Shown here piece after piece: positions 24,112 through 31,967 of a stretch of DNA of 41,188 nucleotides (the first letter of the stretch is position 1; every line of letters begins with the position of its first letter). A model generated the notes under the pieces. It searched no databases and was not told where the DNA came from. It saw only the letters and a list, made by a program, of their open reading frames with translations. The stretch spans positions 1 through 41,188 of the forward strand of contig JBDOIE010000089.1 in NCBI GenBank assembly GCA_041082245.1, given 5' to 3'. Position numbers and translations under genes: made by a program. This DNA is from DAOTVY01 sp041082245 (GTDB lineage Bacteria > Chloroflexota > Chloroflexia > DTKN01).

Positions 24112-25857
24112 TCACCTGGACGGTCGTTCCCAGCCACGCCGAGCATAATACTCGCCGACCATCTTCTCGAGTTCCGCAGGGGTCAGTGTCTCGCCTGTGG
24201 GTTGGAGCGGCTCACGCAGGAGGCGAGGGGGGAGGGTATCGTCGGCGGGAACCATTCCCTCACGAAGGTTGTAGGCTCGGATGAGGTTTGCGATGCGCGC
24301 CGAAAGTGCTTGCAGCCCGGCTTTGTCGAGCTCCAACCCGGTCAGGCCCCGGATGATCCGGGGCAGGTCGTCCCAACCGATCATATCCCGGTAGAAGCGG
24401 CAGAAGATCAGTGTGTCGAACACGGTGTGGCGGTCTTCAAAGTCGAGCACGAGGTCCGCCTTGCCCTCCGCGGTGGTGCGGTCCACCCACCCGGCGAACT
24501 CGGCCTTGTAAACCGTCGCCCGCAGGTGACAGGCTCCGCGGTCGGAGACCGCGAACGCAAGTCCCATCCCTTTGAGCGCCCGGGGGTCGTAGCCAGCAGG
24601 CTCGAGCCCCTTCACGTGGATCGCCAGATCCTCCAGGCCGAGCTGGCGCGCCGCAGGGAGTACACCGCCGGAAAAGATCTCACCCACCCCTTCCCGAGCC
24701 GCGACTTTGCGCAGCAGCTCGGCTATCCCGTCCACGTCGCCGTAGTCAAGCCCGAGATCCAGCACACCGCGGCGGCACGCCTCGATCGCGAGTCCAGCGA
24801 CGTTCCCGGCGGTGATCGTGTCCAGACCAACCCGATCGCACAGGTCGTTCAGGTAAAGGATCTCAGCGAGGTCATCCACGCCGCACAGCCCGCCGAAGGC
24901 GTAGATCGTTTCGTACTCCGGCCCTTCCACGGTGAGGCCTGCGTGACGCCCATCGGGAACCGTTGTAACTTTGCCGCAGGCAAAGAAGCAACGGTAGCAA
25001 GCCTTCGGACGCGGCTTGAACCGTTCCACAAGCGCGTCCGCGCTGATCTGGGTCCAGTACGGGACGGTTCCCGCCGACCAGTAGTAGCTGGGAAAAGAGC
25101 AAACGCGGTTCGCGATGGCCACCACCATCGGTGTGCCAAAGTTGCGGTAATTCGTGGCCCCGGCGTCCGTCTTGCCCCGCTCGCGGAGCTCGCGGTCGTA
25201 AGCCGCAATGTCATCGGCGTCGAAGAGCGGGCACTGGGCCTTGCCATGAAAGACGATCCCCTTGATCTTCTTGGAGCCCAGCACGGCGCCCATACCCACG
25301 CGGCCGGCTTGCCGGCCCCGGTCGTTTCCGACGAGCGCAAAGCGCACCAGATTCTCCCCCGCGGGGCCGATCACCATCGCCTTGGCCCCGGGGACGCCGA
25401 CAGCCTTTTCCAGCGCCTCTTCGGCCTCATACGCATCCATGCCCCAGAAGGCGGCAGCATCGTGGAAGGCGACCCCGGTATCCGAAATCTCCAGGTAAAT
25501 CGGCCGGCTTGCTGCCCCCCGGATGACGATCGCGTCGTACCCGGTAGCTTTGATCTGGGGCGCGATGTGCCCGCCGGAGGCCGATTCCCCGAAGATCCCG
25601 GTCTGGGGGGATTTCGAGATCAGGATGTAGCGGCTTGCGGGGGCGAGCACCGTGCCGGTGGCCGGACCCGTGGTGATGATGAACGGGTTTTCTGGTGAAA
25701 GAGGATCTACTCCTGCCGGCGCGTGCGTCGAAAGCAGGTACGCACCGAGTCCCTTCCCCCCGAGGTAGTCCCTCAGCACCTCCTCCGCCACGGCCTCCGC
25801 CCGAGATGTCTGCGCTGACACGTCGATGTGCAGGATCCGCCCATGGAAGCCATGCAT
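24112..25857 (-). CDS. Aldehyde:ferredoxin oxidoreductase (tungsten, AOR family)
   Basis: A 581-residue tungstopterin enzyme that oxidises aldehydes to acids and reduces ferredoxin. Seen: the N-terminal GRILHIDVS and YLGGKGLGAYLL segments, SASGGHIAPQIKATGYDA for pterin binding (92-109), and [4Fe-4S] ligands C287-x2-C290-x3-C294 with C486 in FCRF. DRVGLDT (341-347) and the RGACHLR segment (440-446) are typical of the family. ATG 25857 has GAAGGAGG upstream and lies about 47 nt downstream of a predicted transcription start. It is first in the minus-strand run. In this context succinate semialdehyde is a likely substrate; other aldehydes are possible. Confidence 0.9.
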   Translation of the reverse strand: MHGFHGRILHIDVSAQTSRAEAVAEEVLRDYLGGKGLGAYLLSTHAPAGVDPLSPENPFIITTGPATGTVLAPASRYILISKSPQTGIFGESASGGHIAPQIKATGYDAIVIRGAASRPIYLEISDTGVAFHDAAAFWGMDAYEAEEALEKAVGVPGAKAMVIGPAGENLVRFALVGNDRGRQAGRVGMGAVLGSKKIKGIVFHGKAQCPLFDADDIAAYDRELRERGKTDAGATNYRNFGTPMVVAIANRVCSFPSYYWSAGTVPYWTQISADALVERFKPRPKACYRCFFACGKVTTVPDGRHAGLTVEGPEYETIYAFGGLCGVDDLAEILYLNDLCDRVGLDTITAGNVAGLAIEACRRGVLDLGLDYGDVDGIAELLRKVAAREGVGEIFSGGVLPAARQLGLEDLAIHVKGLEPAGYDPRALKGMGLAFAVSDRGACHLRATVYKAEFAGWVDRTTAEGKADLVLDFEDRHTVFDTLIFCRFYRDMIGWDDLPRIIRGLTGLELDKAGLQALSARIANLIRAYNLREGMVPADDTLPPRLLREPLQPTGETLTPAELEKMVGEYYARRGWERPSR

Positions 25858-25910
25858 CTTTGCCTCCTTCGGTCGTCTAGAGGACACGGGGCCGGGGTGT
25901 TTACGTTACC

Positions 25911-25939
25911 ATTATAACAATCACGTCAAGTGAGGTCAA
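25911..25939 (-). promoter_or_regulatory. Promoter of the minus-strand catabolic run
   Basis: Read on the minus strand: -35 TTGACC (25934-25939), 17-bp spacer, perfect -10 TATAAT (25911-25916). Two symmetries overlap it: TCAC-N5-GTGA at 25921-25933 in the spacer, and GTTA-N6-TAAC at 25905-25918 across the -10. These are candidate operator sites. Confidence 0.8.
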
Positions 25940-26403
25940 CGGGGAAACCGTAGCAACAAGCGTGACCAGGTAGGACTTTGGCTGAAAACGTTTCCAGCAG
26001 CCGCAGCTGCTTCCTGTTTTTGTCTCTTTTTGGCTTGTTCCCGTATCCCCCGACGATGCGCGGTACAGAAGGGCTTTCCGCTGAACCAAGTCTGGGAAGA
26101 AGCGCGAACCTTCGGGGCGCCTCCTGCCCACAATGGCGCTGATGCTGTCACGAAGAATTCCGGAGCCGGGCGCCTCCGTGTATCGGGCGGCAAGCCTGGC
26201 GGTCCGGCAACCGCTCGAGCGCGGGGGCAAGATCGCGGTCCCACAGGATCGCAGCGTCCTTTCGACGTGCTATCCCGCGCAGTTCCGCTGGAACTCCAGC
26301 CCGGGGGGCACGGTGCGCTCCGCGTATGCACTCCCCCGATGGCGCCTCGGCCTTCGGAAGCGACGAGCGGATCTCGCGCCGCATTGCGTCCGACAGGGTG
26401 CGA
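25940..26403. other. Gene-free stretch between divergent AOR and XPB-helicase genes
   Basis: I see no supported gene in this divergent gap. A short hairpin AGCAGC-CGCA-GCTGCT at 25996-26011 is followed by a T-rich tract (26015-26031) on the plus strand and resembles a weak terminator, although no plus-strand gene precedes it. Several open frames occur but none has a ribosome binding site or a family resemblance. Confidence 0.45.
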
Positions 26404-26412
26404 TGCTATACT
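26384..26412 (+). promoter_or_regulatory. Promoter of the XPB-type helicase gene
   Basis: An extended -10 (TGCTATACT, TATACT at 26407-26412) lies 17 bp after TTGCGT (26384-26389). The start of transcription would be near 26419, about 36 nt before the ATG. Confidence 0.6.
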
Positions 26413-26454
26413 GTTTGGCGCTGCACCCCGGTCGGGTACACGGAGGACGTGACG

Positions 26455-28167
26455 ATGGGCGCTCCGCTCGTGGTGCAACGGGATCGCACCATCCTCCTGG
26501 ACGTAGACCATCCGCTTGCCCGCGAGATGCGGGACCGGCTGGCCACTTTTGCCGAACTGGAACAGAGCCTCCAGCACATCCACCTCTACCGCCTGACCCG
26601 GCTCTCGCTGTGGAACGCGGCTGCATCGGGCATCCGGGCGGATTCCATAGTGGCCATGCTGGCCGCCCACAGCCGCTACGAGGTGCCGCCAGAAGTCGCG
26701 GACTGGATCCGCGAGACGATGGCGCGTTACGGCCGGCTCGCGCTGCGCCGGGAGGGGGAACATCTTCTGCTCCAGGCGGATGACCCGGAGCTCCTCGGGC
26801 GACTTGCCCGGAGCCGCGCCCTGCAACCTTTCCTCCGCGAACGGCGTGCGGACGGAGCGCTCGTAGTTGAACCTGGGTGCCGCGGGCTCCTCAAGCAGCG
26901 TCTCCGCCAGCTCGGATATCCTCCGACAGACCTCGCGGGCTACCTGCCGGGCGCGCCGCTCGCGATTTCGCTCCGCGCTTACAGCCGCAGCGGCCGTAAG
27001 CTCGTGCTAAGGCCCTACCAGGAAGCTGCTGCAACCGCCTTCCTGCGGGAAGGACCGCACGGCGGCAGTGGGGTCATCGTGCTGCCGTGCGGCGCCGGAA
27101 AGACGATCGTCGGGCTGGCCATTATGGCGCACCTGCGTACCCAGACGCTGATCCTCTGCCCGCACGCTACCGCCGTGCATCAGTGGCGCCAGGAGCTCCT
27201 GGACAAGACCACCCTGGAAGCCGGGGAAATCGCCGAGTATACCGGGGAAACCAAAGGGATCGCGCCCGTTACCCTCGCTACCTATCAGATCCTGATCCAC
27301 CGCGCTGCCTCGGACGCCCAGCCTTCAAACGGTTTTCCGCATCTGGCCCTGTTCGATGAACGCGATTGGGGGCTCATCATCTACGACGAAGTGCACCTCC
27401 TCCCCGCACCGATGTTTCGCATCACCGCGCAGCTGCAAGCCCGGAGACGTTTGGGGTTGACCGCCACACTGGTGCGCGAGGATGGCCGTCAGGGAGATGT
27501 GTTCTCGCTTGTCGGCCCGAAAGTCTACGAGGCTCCGTGGAAGGAGCTCGAGGCACAGGGCTGGTTGGCCCAGGCCGAATGCCTGGAGGTGCGGGTAACG
27601 GTCCCGGATGCGCTTCGCCTGGACCACGCCCGGGCGCGCACGAACCACGTCCGTTCCCGCCTGGCGGCAGAGAACCGACAGAAAGAGGTTGTGGTACGCG
27701 AGCTCGTGCGGCGGCACGGCGGCGACCGGACGTTGATTATCGGCCGGTACCTGGCGCAGCTACGCGCCATCGCTGAGGCGCTGGGAGCCCCCCTGGTGAG
27801 CGGACGCACGCCTGTGGCAGAGCGGGAACAGCTGTACGGGGCCTTTCGACGGGGAGAAGTGCCCGTGCTGGTGGTCTCGAACGTCGCAAACTATGCGCTC
27901 GATCTCCCCGAGGCGAATGTCGCGATCCAGGTATCGGGAACCTACGGGTCCCGACAGGAGGAGGCCCAACGGTTGGGGCGCATCCTGCGCCCGAAACCGG
28001 ACGGCCGGCCGGCGCGCTTCTACACGCTGGTCTCGCAGGGGACCGCGGAACAGGAGTACGCCGCGCGCCGCCAGCGCTTCCTCGTGGAACAGGGCTACCG
28101 CTACACGATCCTGAGCGAAGATGCGCTCTGGAGCGACGAGGCCTTCCCCGTAGTTTCCGGTTGTTGA
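26455..28167 (+). CDS. XPB/Rad25-family DNA repair helicase (SF2)
   Basis: A 570-residue ATP-dependent DNA translocase related to archaeal and eukaryotic XPB. The N-terminal region (about 1-170) is family-specific. Seen: Walker A PCGAGKT (211-217), DEVH box (311-314), GLTATLV followed at once by the XPB signature RED (341-343), and C-terminal motifs V and VI (NVANYALDLPEANVAIQ and EAQRLGRILRP). ATG 26455 is 8 nt from GGAGG; GTG 26449 is too close. It stands alone with its own promoter, and no Bax1-like nuclease gene is adjacent. A role in nucleotide excision repair is expected but unproven in bacteria. Confidence 0.88.
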   Translation: MGAPLVVQRDRTILLDVDHPLAREMRDRLATFAELEQSLQHIHLYRLTRLSLWNAAASGIRADSIVAMLAAHSRYEVPPEVADWIRETMARYGRLALRREGEHLLLQADDPELLGRLARSRALQPFLRERRADGALVVEPGCRGLLKQRLRQLGYPPTDLAGYLPGAPLAISLRAYSRSGRKLVLRPYQEAAATAFLREGPHGGSGVIVLPCGAGKTIVGLAIMAHLRTQTLILCPHATAVHQWRQELLDKTTLEAGEIAEYTGETKGIAPVTLATYQILIHRAASDAQPSNGFPHLALFDERDWGLIIYDEVHLLPAPMFRITAQLQARRRLGLTATLVREDGRQGDVFSLVGPKVYEAPWKELEAQGWLAQAECLEVRVTVPDALRLDHARARTNHVRSRLAAENRQKEVVVRELVRRHGGDRTLIIGRYLAQLRAIAEALGAPLVSGRTPVAEREQLYGAFRRGEVPVLVVSNVANYALDLPEANVAIQVSGTYGSRQEEAQRLGRILRPKPDGRPARFYTLVSQGTAEQEYAARRQRFLVEQGYRYTILSEDALWSDEAFPVVSGC

Positions 28168-28437
28168 CCTTTACGAATGCAAGGCACCTGCAGCCCCCCG
28201 AAAAGAAGCAGGAAGCGCCAAGTCTGCCGGCGTGGGTTGCTAAAGGGCGATAGATCTGAAGGAGCGCGTATTCGTGCACGGCACTTAGCGACGAGGCACT
28301 GGCCGCCGCCCGTATGCGCGAGGGCGAACACCGCTTGCGCCGAGGCCGCTGCCTGCCACCAGGGAGGCAGCCGGGGCTCTGGAAATGCAGGGCAAACCGA
28401 CTCAAGCTGCACGGACGAGCTGGCATAAGGGGCTGAG
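28168..28437. other. Convergent gap between helicase and MFS genes
   Basis: 270 bases between two convergent genes. I see no gene and no convincing stem followed by a T-run for either transcript. Confidence 0.45.
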
Positions 28438-29697
28438 TCACGTCCGGGGAAGGGTCTTCGGCAGGCTCCAGGAAAGGATGTGCGATATACCCACGGCGAT
28501 GGCCACAACTCCGAACAGGACCCCGTAGGAAGTATTCTGAAGGATCGCCCCGCCCAACGTGGGGAGGCCCACGAGCAGGCCACCTGCAGTGTTGAACAGC
28601 CCGACGTAAGTTGGTCGGTCGATCGCAGGGGAGAGCCGAAGCACCAGGTCCACGTAGCCCAGCATGTAGGCACTTCCGACGGCGCCCACGATAAAGAAAA
28701 CCGGTGCGTAGACCACGGCCAGTACGGTCCCTCCTCGCACGCCCAGCAAGAAGAGCACCAGTCCAATGAGCGGCGCAGCCAGACCCATCGCGGTTGCCGC
28801 CTGGACCACCCGATGGCTGCCGGCCTTTTCGCTGAGCGCGCCGAACGCGATACTCGCCACAATGGAGCCCACTGTCTGGACAGCCGCGTACACGCCGACT
28901 GTGGAAGGAGGCAGCCCCAGTTCGTTGGTTGCGAAGAGGATATAGAAACCGCTCGCGAGCAGGTCAAAGCCCGCAAGCAGGCGTACCACGATCACCCGTC
29001 GGAACAGGCGATCCTCGGCCAGTGTACGAAACAGGTGAAGAAAATAGGACCGCCAGCTGGGCCGCTTTTCCACGACCGGCTCTTCTGGCTCGACCACGAA
29101 CAAGAGCGACGCGAGCGAGAAAAAAAGGAAGAATCCTCCCAGGGCAAAGATGGCCGCATAGTTCTGCGGGAAAGGCGGGCCGGATTCCCCGAGCAGCCGT
29201 GCGATCACCGCCCCTGCGCCGACCGCGAGTAAGCCGTTCAGCACCTGTCCCACGCCGATGAGCCGTCCGCGCCGCTCCTCCGGCATCGCCTTGGCGAGCA
29301 GGTCAAACCAGGCGACTGCGGCCATCGCATCGCTTCCGAGAAAGATCGCCTGCACGGCGAAGAGCAGGCCGAGCGCCAGGACGGGATATCGCGCCAGTCC
29401 CAGCGCGAGTCCCGCCGCGTAGAGGAAAAGCAAGGGCCGGCCGATTGCTCCCCCCAGCAGGATGTAGGGCTTCTTACGCGGTTTGTCCAGGAGCAAATTG
29501 GCAAAGAAGATCTGCGGCAGGAGCCAGGCGCCGTCGCTCACGGTGGTGAACAGCCCAACGAGCACCTTGCTCGACGTCAGCCGGGCGATGTAGGCCGGAA
29601 CAGTCGTGGTAAAGCCTACGAAGGTCATCGCCAGGCCGAAGCCGATATAGTCGCCCAGCAGGGCAAGGAAATTCCGCCGGTACAGGCTGCCTGTCAT
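28438..29697 (-). CDS. Major facilitator superfamily transporter
   Basis: A 419-residue protein with about 12 predicted membrane spans. After span 2 it has the basic loop DKPRKKPYILLGGAIGRP, the usual MFS loop 2-3 position. A central cytoplasmic loop (about 200-225) carries EEPVVEKRPS. ATG 29697 follows AAAGGA. Substrate is not evident. It lies 107 bp downstream of the diaminopentanoate-dehydrogenase-like gene on the same strand, so an amino-acid or related organic-acid substrate is possible. Confidence 0.8.
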   Translation of the reverse strand: MTGSLYRRNFLALLGDYIGFGLAMTFVGFTTTVPAYIARLTSSKVLVGLFTTVSDGAWLLPQIFFANLLLDKPRKKPYILLGGAIGRPLLFLYAAGLALGLARYPVLALGLLFAVQAIFLGSDAMAAVAWFDLLAKAMPEERRGRLIGVGQVLNGLLAVGAGAVIARLLGESGPPFPQNYAAIFALGGFFLFFSLASLLFVVEPEEPVVEKRPSWRSYFLHLFRTLAEDRLFRRVIVVRLLAGFDLLASGFYILFATNELGLPPSTVGVYAAVQTVGSIVASIAFGALSEKAGSHRVVQAATAMGLAAPLIGLVLFLLGVRGGTVLAVVYAPVFFIVGAVGSAYMLGYVDLVLRLSPAIDRPTYVGLFNTAGGLLVGLPTLGGAILQNTSYGVLFGVVAIAVGISHILSWSLPKTLPRT

Positions 29698-29804
29698 ACA
29701 GGGGCCGTCCTTTCCCGCGGTCGGTGCTCACGGGCAGGGCCGCGTCAACCGGGGCAGCACCATCGGCTGTCGCGGGCCCTGGGCGCGGTCGAACTGGCTC
29801 GCGG

Positions 29805-30809
29805 TCAGGGAAGGGCCTCGAAGAAGGTAACCGGTTCGATGTCCGCCATCGTCCGCAGGCCGGGACGTGCGCGCAGTACCACTGGAATCGCGTTTGCGGT
29901 GATCGCGCAGGTCGCGATGTCCCCGTTGACTCCGCCCGGGATCACGGATTCGATCACCGGGGTCCCTTCGATGCGGATGCGGTCGCGCGGCTCCGGCTCG
30001 CCGATCGTCGCCCGGAAGCGCAGGGTGATGACCTCGCGGCCGTTCCGATACCCGTGTCCCGTCTGATTCACCCCCAGGCAATAGCCAGGTTCGATGACGA
30101 GCTCCCCTGCGCTCACGCGCGTCGACGCCACTACGGGCTCGATGATGTCCTCGGTGCGCTCCAGTTCCCAGCCCATACGGGAGGCGATCATGTGCATGGA
30201 TTCGGTCAGGCCGACGTGCCGGAGCGTCCCTTCACGCACCTTCTCGTGGAACTCTTCCACCGTGAGCCCGGCCCCGATTTTCCGCTGGAACGGAAGGCGT
30301 CGGAACCGTGCATCCTGGAACCGTTCCACGAGGATCGACCGCACGTCCTGACAGATCCCGGTGAAGACGATCGGGAGGAGGTCCATCAGGAAGCCGGGGT
30401 TCACCCCGGTGCCCAGCACAGCGACCCCCTTGTCGCGCGCAGCCCGGTCGATTTCCTGCGCCAGGGCGGGCTGAGTGCGCCAGGGGTAGGAAAGCTCCTC
30501 GCAGGTCGAAACCACAGGGAGGCCGTGAGAGACGATCTGCAGGATCTGCTCTTTGGCCCGCTCCAGGCTCGAGGTCGTGGTGAGGACAACCACATCTGCT
30601 TCCTGTTGCAGAACGGCATCTGCGTCGGCGCTCACCTGGACTCCGATCGGGGCCAGGCCGGCCAGGTCGCCCACATCGCGGCCGACCTTCTCCGGGTCGA
30701 TATCGATCGCTCCCACGATGCGGAATGCCGACCGCTCGCACAGATACCGCGTGACGCGGTTGCCGATCGGGCCGAGACCGTACTGGATTACCCGGATGGG
30801 CTGTGCCAT
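29805..30809 (-). CDS. 2,4-diaminopentanoate dehydrogenase-like / DapB-N domain oxidoreductase
   Basis: A 334-residue NAD(P)-dependent enzyme. The N-terminal Rossmann domain resembles dihydrodipicolinate reductase (VIQYGLGPIGNRVTRYL, 7-23; acidic end AIDIDPEKVG). The C-terminal part resembles 2,4-diaminopentanoate dehydrogenase of ornithine fermentation (GTGVNPGFLMDLLP, about 132-145; TRVSAGE; VIPGGVNGDIATCAITANAIP). ATG 30809 follows GGAGGAG. No other ornithine-fermentation gene is visible, so the true substrate may be another amino acid. A tRNA-Gln gene lies directly upstream on the same strand. Confidence 0.78.
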   Translation of the reverse strand: MAQPIRVIQYGLGPIGNRVTRYLCERSAFRIVGAIDIDPEKVGRDVGDLAGLAPIGVQVSADADAVLQQEADVVVLTTTSSLERAKEQILQIVSHGLPVVSTCEELSYPWRTQPALAQEIDRAARDKGVAVLGTGVNPGFLMDLLPIVFTGICQDVRSILVERFQDARFRRLPFQRKIGAGLTVEEFHEKVREGTLRHVGLTESMHMIASRMGWELERTEDIIEPVVASTRVSAGELVIEPGYCLGVNQTGHGYRNGREVITLRFRATIGEPEPRDRIRIEGTPVIESVIPGGVNGDIATCAITANAIPVVLRARPGLRTMADIEPVTFFEALP

Positions 30810-30855
30810 GCTATCTCCTCCTACACGGGAACCGTACGTTTCGCACAAAAACAGG

Positions 30856-30926
30856 CTGCCGGGCCAGGATTCGAACCTGGGTCAAAGGATCCAAAGTCCC
30901 CCGTGCTACCGCTGCACCACCCGGCA
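30856..30926 (-). tRNA. tRNA-Gln (anticodon TTG)
   Basis: A 71-nt cloverleaf on the minus strand. The acceptor arms TGCCGGG and CCCGGCA pair, with discriminator G. The D stem is GTGC/GCAC. The anticodon stem GGGGA/TCCTT encloses loop CTTTGGA with TTG, and the T arm reads CCAGG-TTCGAAT-CCTGG. The 3' end is followed by CCT, so CCA is not fully encoded. Confidence 0.93.
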
Positions 30927-30937
30927 GCGTCAAACCA

Positions 30938-30966
30938 AGTGTACAGGATGTTCTGCACGCTGTCAA
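30938..30966 (-). promoter_or_regulatory. Promoter of tRNA-Gln
   Basis: On the minus strand a perfect -35 TTGACA (30961-30966), 17-bp spacer and -10 TACACT (30938-30943) lie just upstream of the tRNA. Read-through could also supply the dehydrogenase gene that starts 46 bp after the tRNA. Confidence 0.8.
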
Positions 30967-30990
30967 ATGGGGCCACGCTGCTTGCGCAGC

Positions 30991-31635
30991 CTATAGTTGC
31001 ACCCTCCGCGGATGGACACGCATCTTCTCCGCACGCAGGATCGTCATAATAGCGTCTACCGTATCGTCCAGGCAACCCTGATGGTTAACGACCACGTAAT
31101 CGAACATCGGCAGTGCCTCCATCTCCTTCCGGGCAGCCTGGAGCCTTCGTTGGAGTGCCTCCTCCGATTCCGTCCGCCGCTGCCGCAGCCGGGTCGCCAG
31201 GTCCGCCATACTGGGGGGCGCCAGGAAGATCAGCAACGCCTCGGGGGCCAGTTTCCGTACCGTGGCCGCTCCCTGTACATCGATGCGCAGGATGACATCC
31301 TTGCCCTGGGCCAACGCCTCGCGCACCTGTTGCCGGGGAATGCCCTTGTAGTCGCCGTAAACGAGGGCCCACTCCAGCAGCTCCCCTTCGTCGATCATAC
31401 GCTGGAATTCCTCCACCGAGACGAAATAGTAGTCCTTGCCGTGGACCTCTGTGGGGCGAGGGGGACGGGTCGTTGCGGTCACCGTGTAATGTAGCGGGAT
31501 GCCGCGTTCTTTCATGCGGGCCATTGTGGCATCTTTGCCCACACCAGATGGCCCGGAGAGGACAATGAGCAAAGGCGGCGGACTGCCGAGCCACGCAGCG
31601 ATTTCCGCGTCCGTCGTCCCGGGGCACTCACTCAT
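30991..31635 (-). CDS. gmk: Guanylate kinase
   Basis: A 214-residue enzyme that phosphorylates GMP to GDP with ATP. Seen: the P-loop SGPSGVGKDA, which has D-A where S/G-T is common; the GMP-binding TATTRPPRPTEVHGKDYYFVS segment; and the IDVQGAATVRK and FLAPPS segments. ATG 31635 is preferred over GTG 31641 because GGGGAGG is then 7 nt away. It overlaps the end of the remA-like gene by 8 bp, the common remA-gmk arrangement. Confidence 0.93.
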   Translation of the reverse strand: MSECPGTTDAEIAAWLGSPPPLLIVLSGPSGVGKDATMARMKERGIPLHYTVTATTRPPRPTEVHGKDYYFVSVEEFQRMIDEGELLEWALVYGDYKGIPRQQVREALAQGKDVILRIDVQGAATVRKLAPEALLIFLAPPSMADLATRLRQRRTESEEALQRRLQAARKEMEALPMFDYVVVNHQGCLDDTVDAIMTILRAEKMRVHPRRVQL

Positions 31636-31900
31636 CGGCACGCCTCCCCGATAGCTCGCCCGAACGCATGCGGCGGGCGATCGTTTGAGGGTGAAGAGCG
31701 GATGTGATCACATAGCCGTTATCCATGACGATGGCGGACTTGACCTTCCGGCCGCGGCTCGCATCGATCAGCACCCCCCGTTCGCGCGCTTCCCGGATAA
31801 GCCGACGTACGGGCAGCGAATCCGGCGCTACGATCGCGAGCACACGGCTCCCAGCCACCATGTTGCCAAACCCGATGTGCAGCAGTTCGGTTGAGGCCAT
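31628..31900 (-). CDS. remA: RemA-like protein (DUF370)
   Basis: A 90-residue DUF370 protein. In Bacillus subtilis RemA is a DNA-binding activator of matrix and osmoprotection genes; in other phyla the role is mostly unknown. Seen: LLHIGFGNMVAG at the start, VAPDSLPVRRLIREARERG, and the end DNGYVITSALHPQTIARRM. ATG 31900 has GGGGG upstream. It precedes gmk with an 8-bp overlap and diverges from the rqcH-like gene. Confidence 0.9.
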   Translation of the reverse strand: MASTELLHIGFGNMVAGSRVLAIVAPDSLPVRRLIREARERGVLIDASRGRKVKSAIVMDNGYVITSALHPQTIARRMRSGELSGRRADE

Positions 31901-31931
31901 CGGCGTCCCCCTTTCGCCTCGCTACGCTCTA

Positions 31932-31940
31932 TGGTATACT
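31932..31940 (+). promoter_or_regulatory. Extended -10 promoter of the NFACT/rqcH-like gene
   Basis: TGGTATACT carries TG plus a TATACT -10 (31935-31940), 28 bp before the TTG start; the -35 region is poor. The GTATAC core is self-complementary, so the same element might also serve the divergent remA-gmk unit. Confidence 0.5.
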
Positions 31941-31967
31941 GTTCGTAGATCCGTACGGGAGGAACCC

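Noticed and set aside
26030..26454. Small genes in the AOR-helicase gap
   Set aside because: Several open frames exist on both strands, but none has a ribosome binding site, a recognisable motif or coding-like composition distinct from its alternatives.
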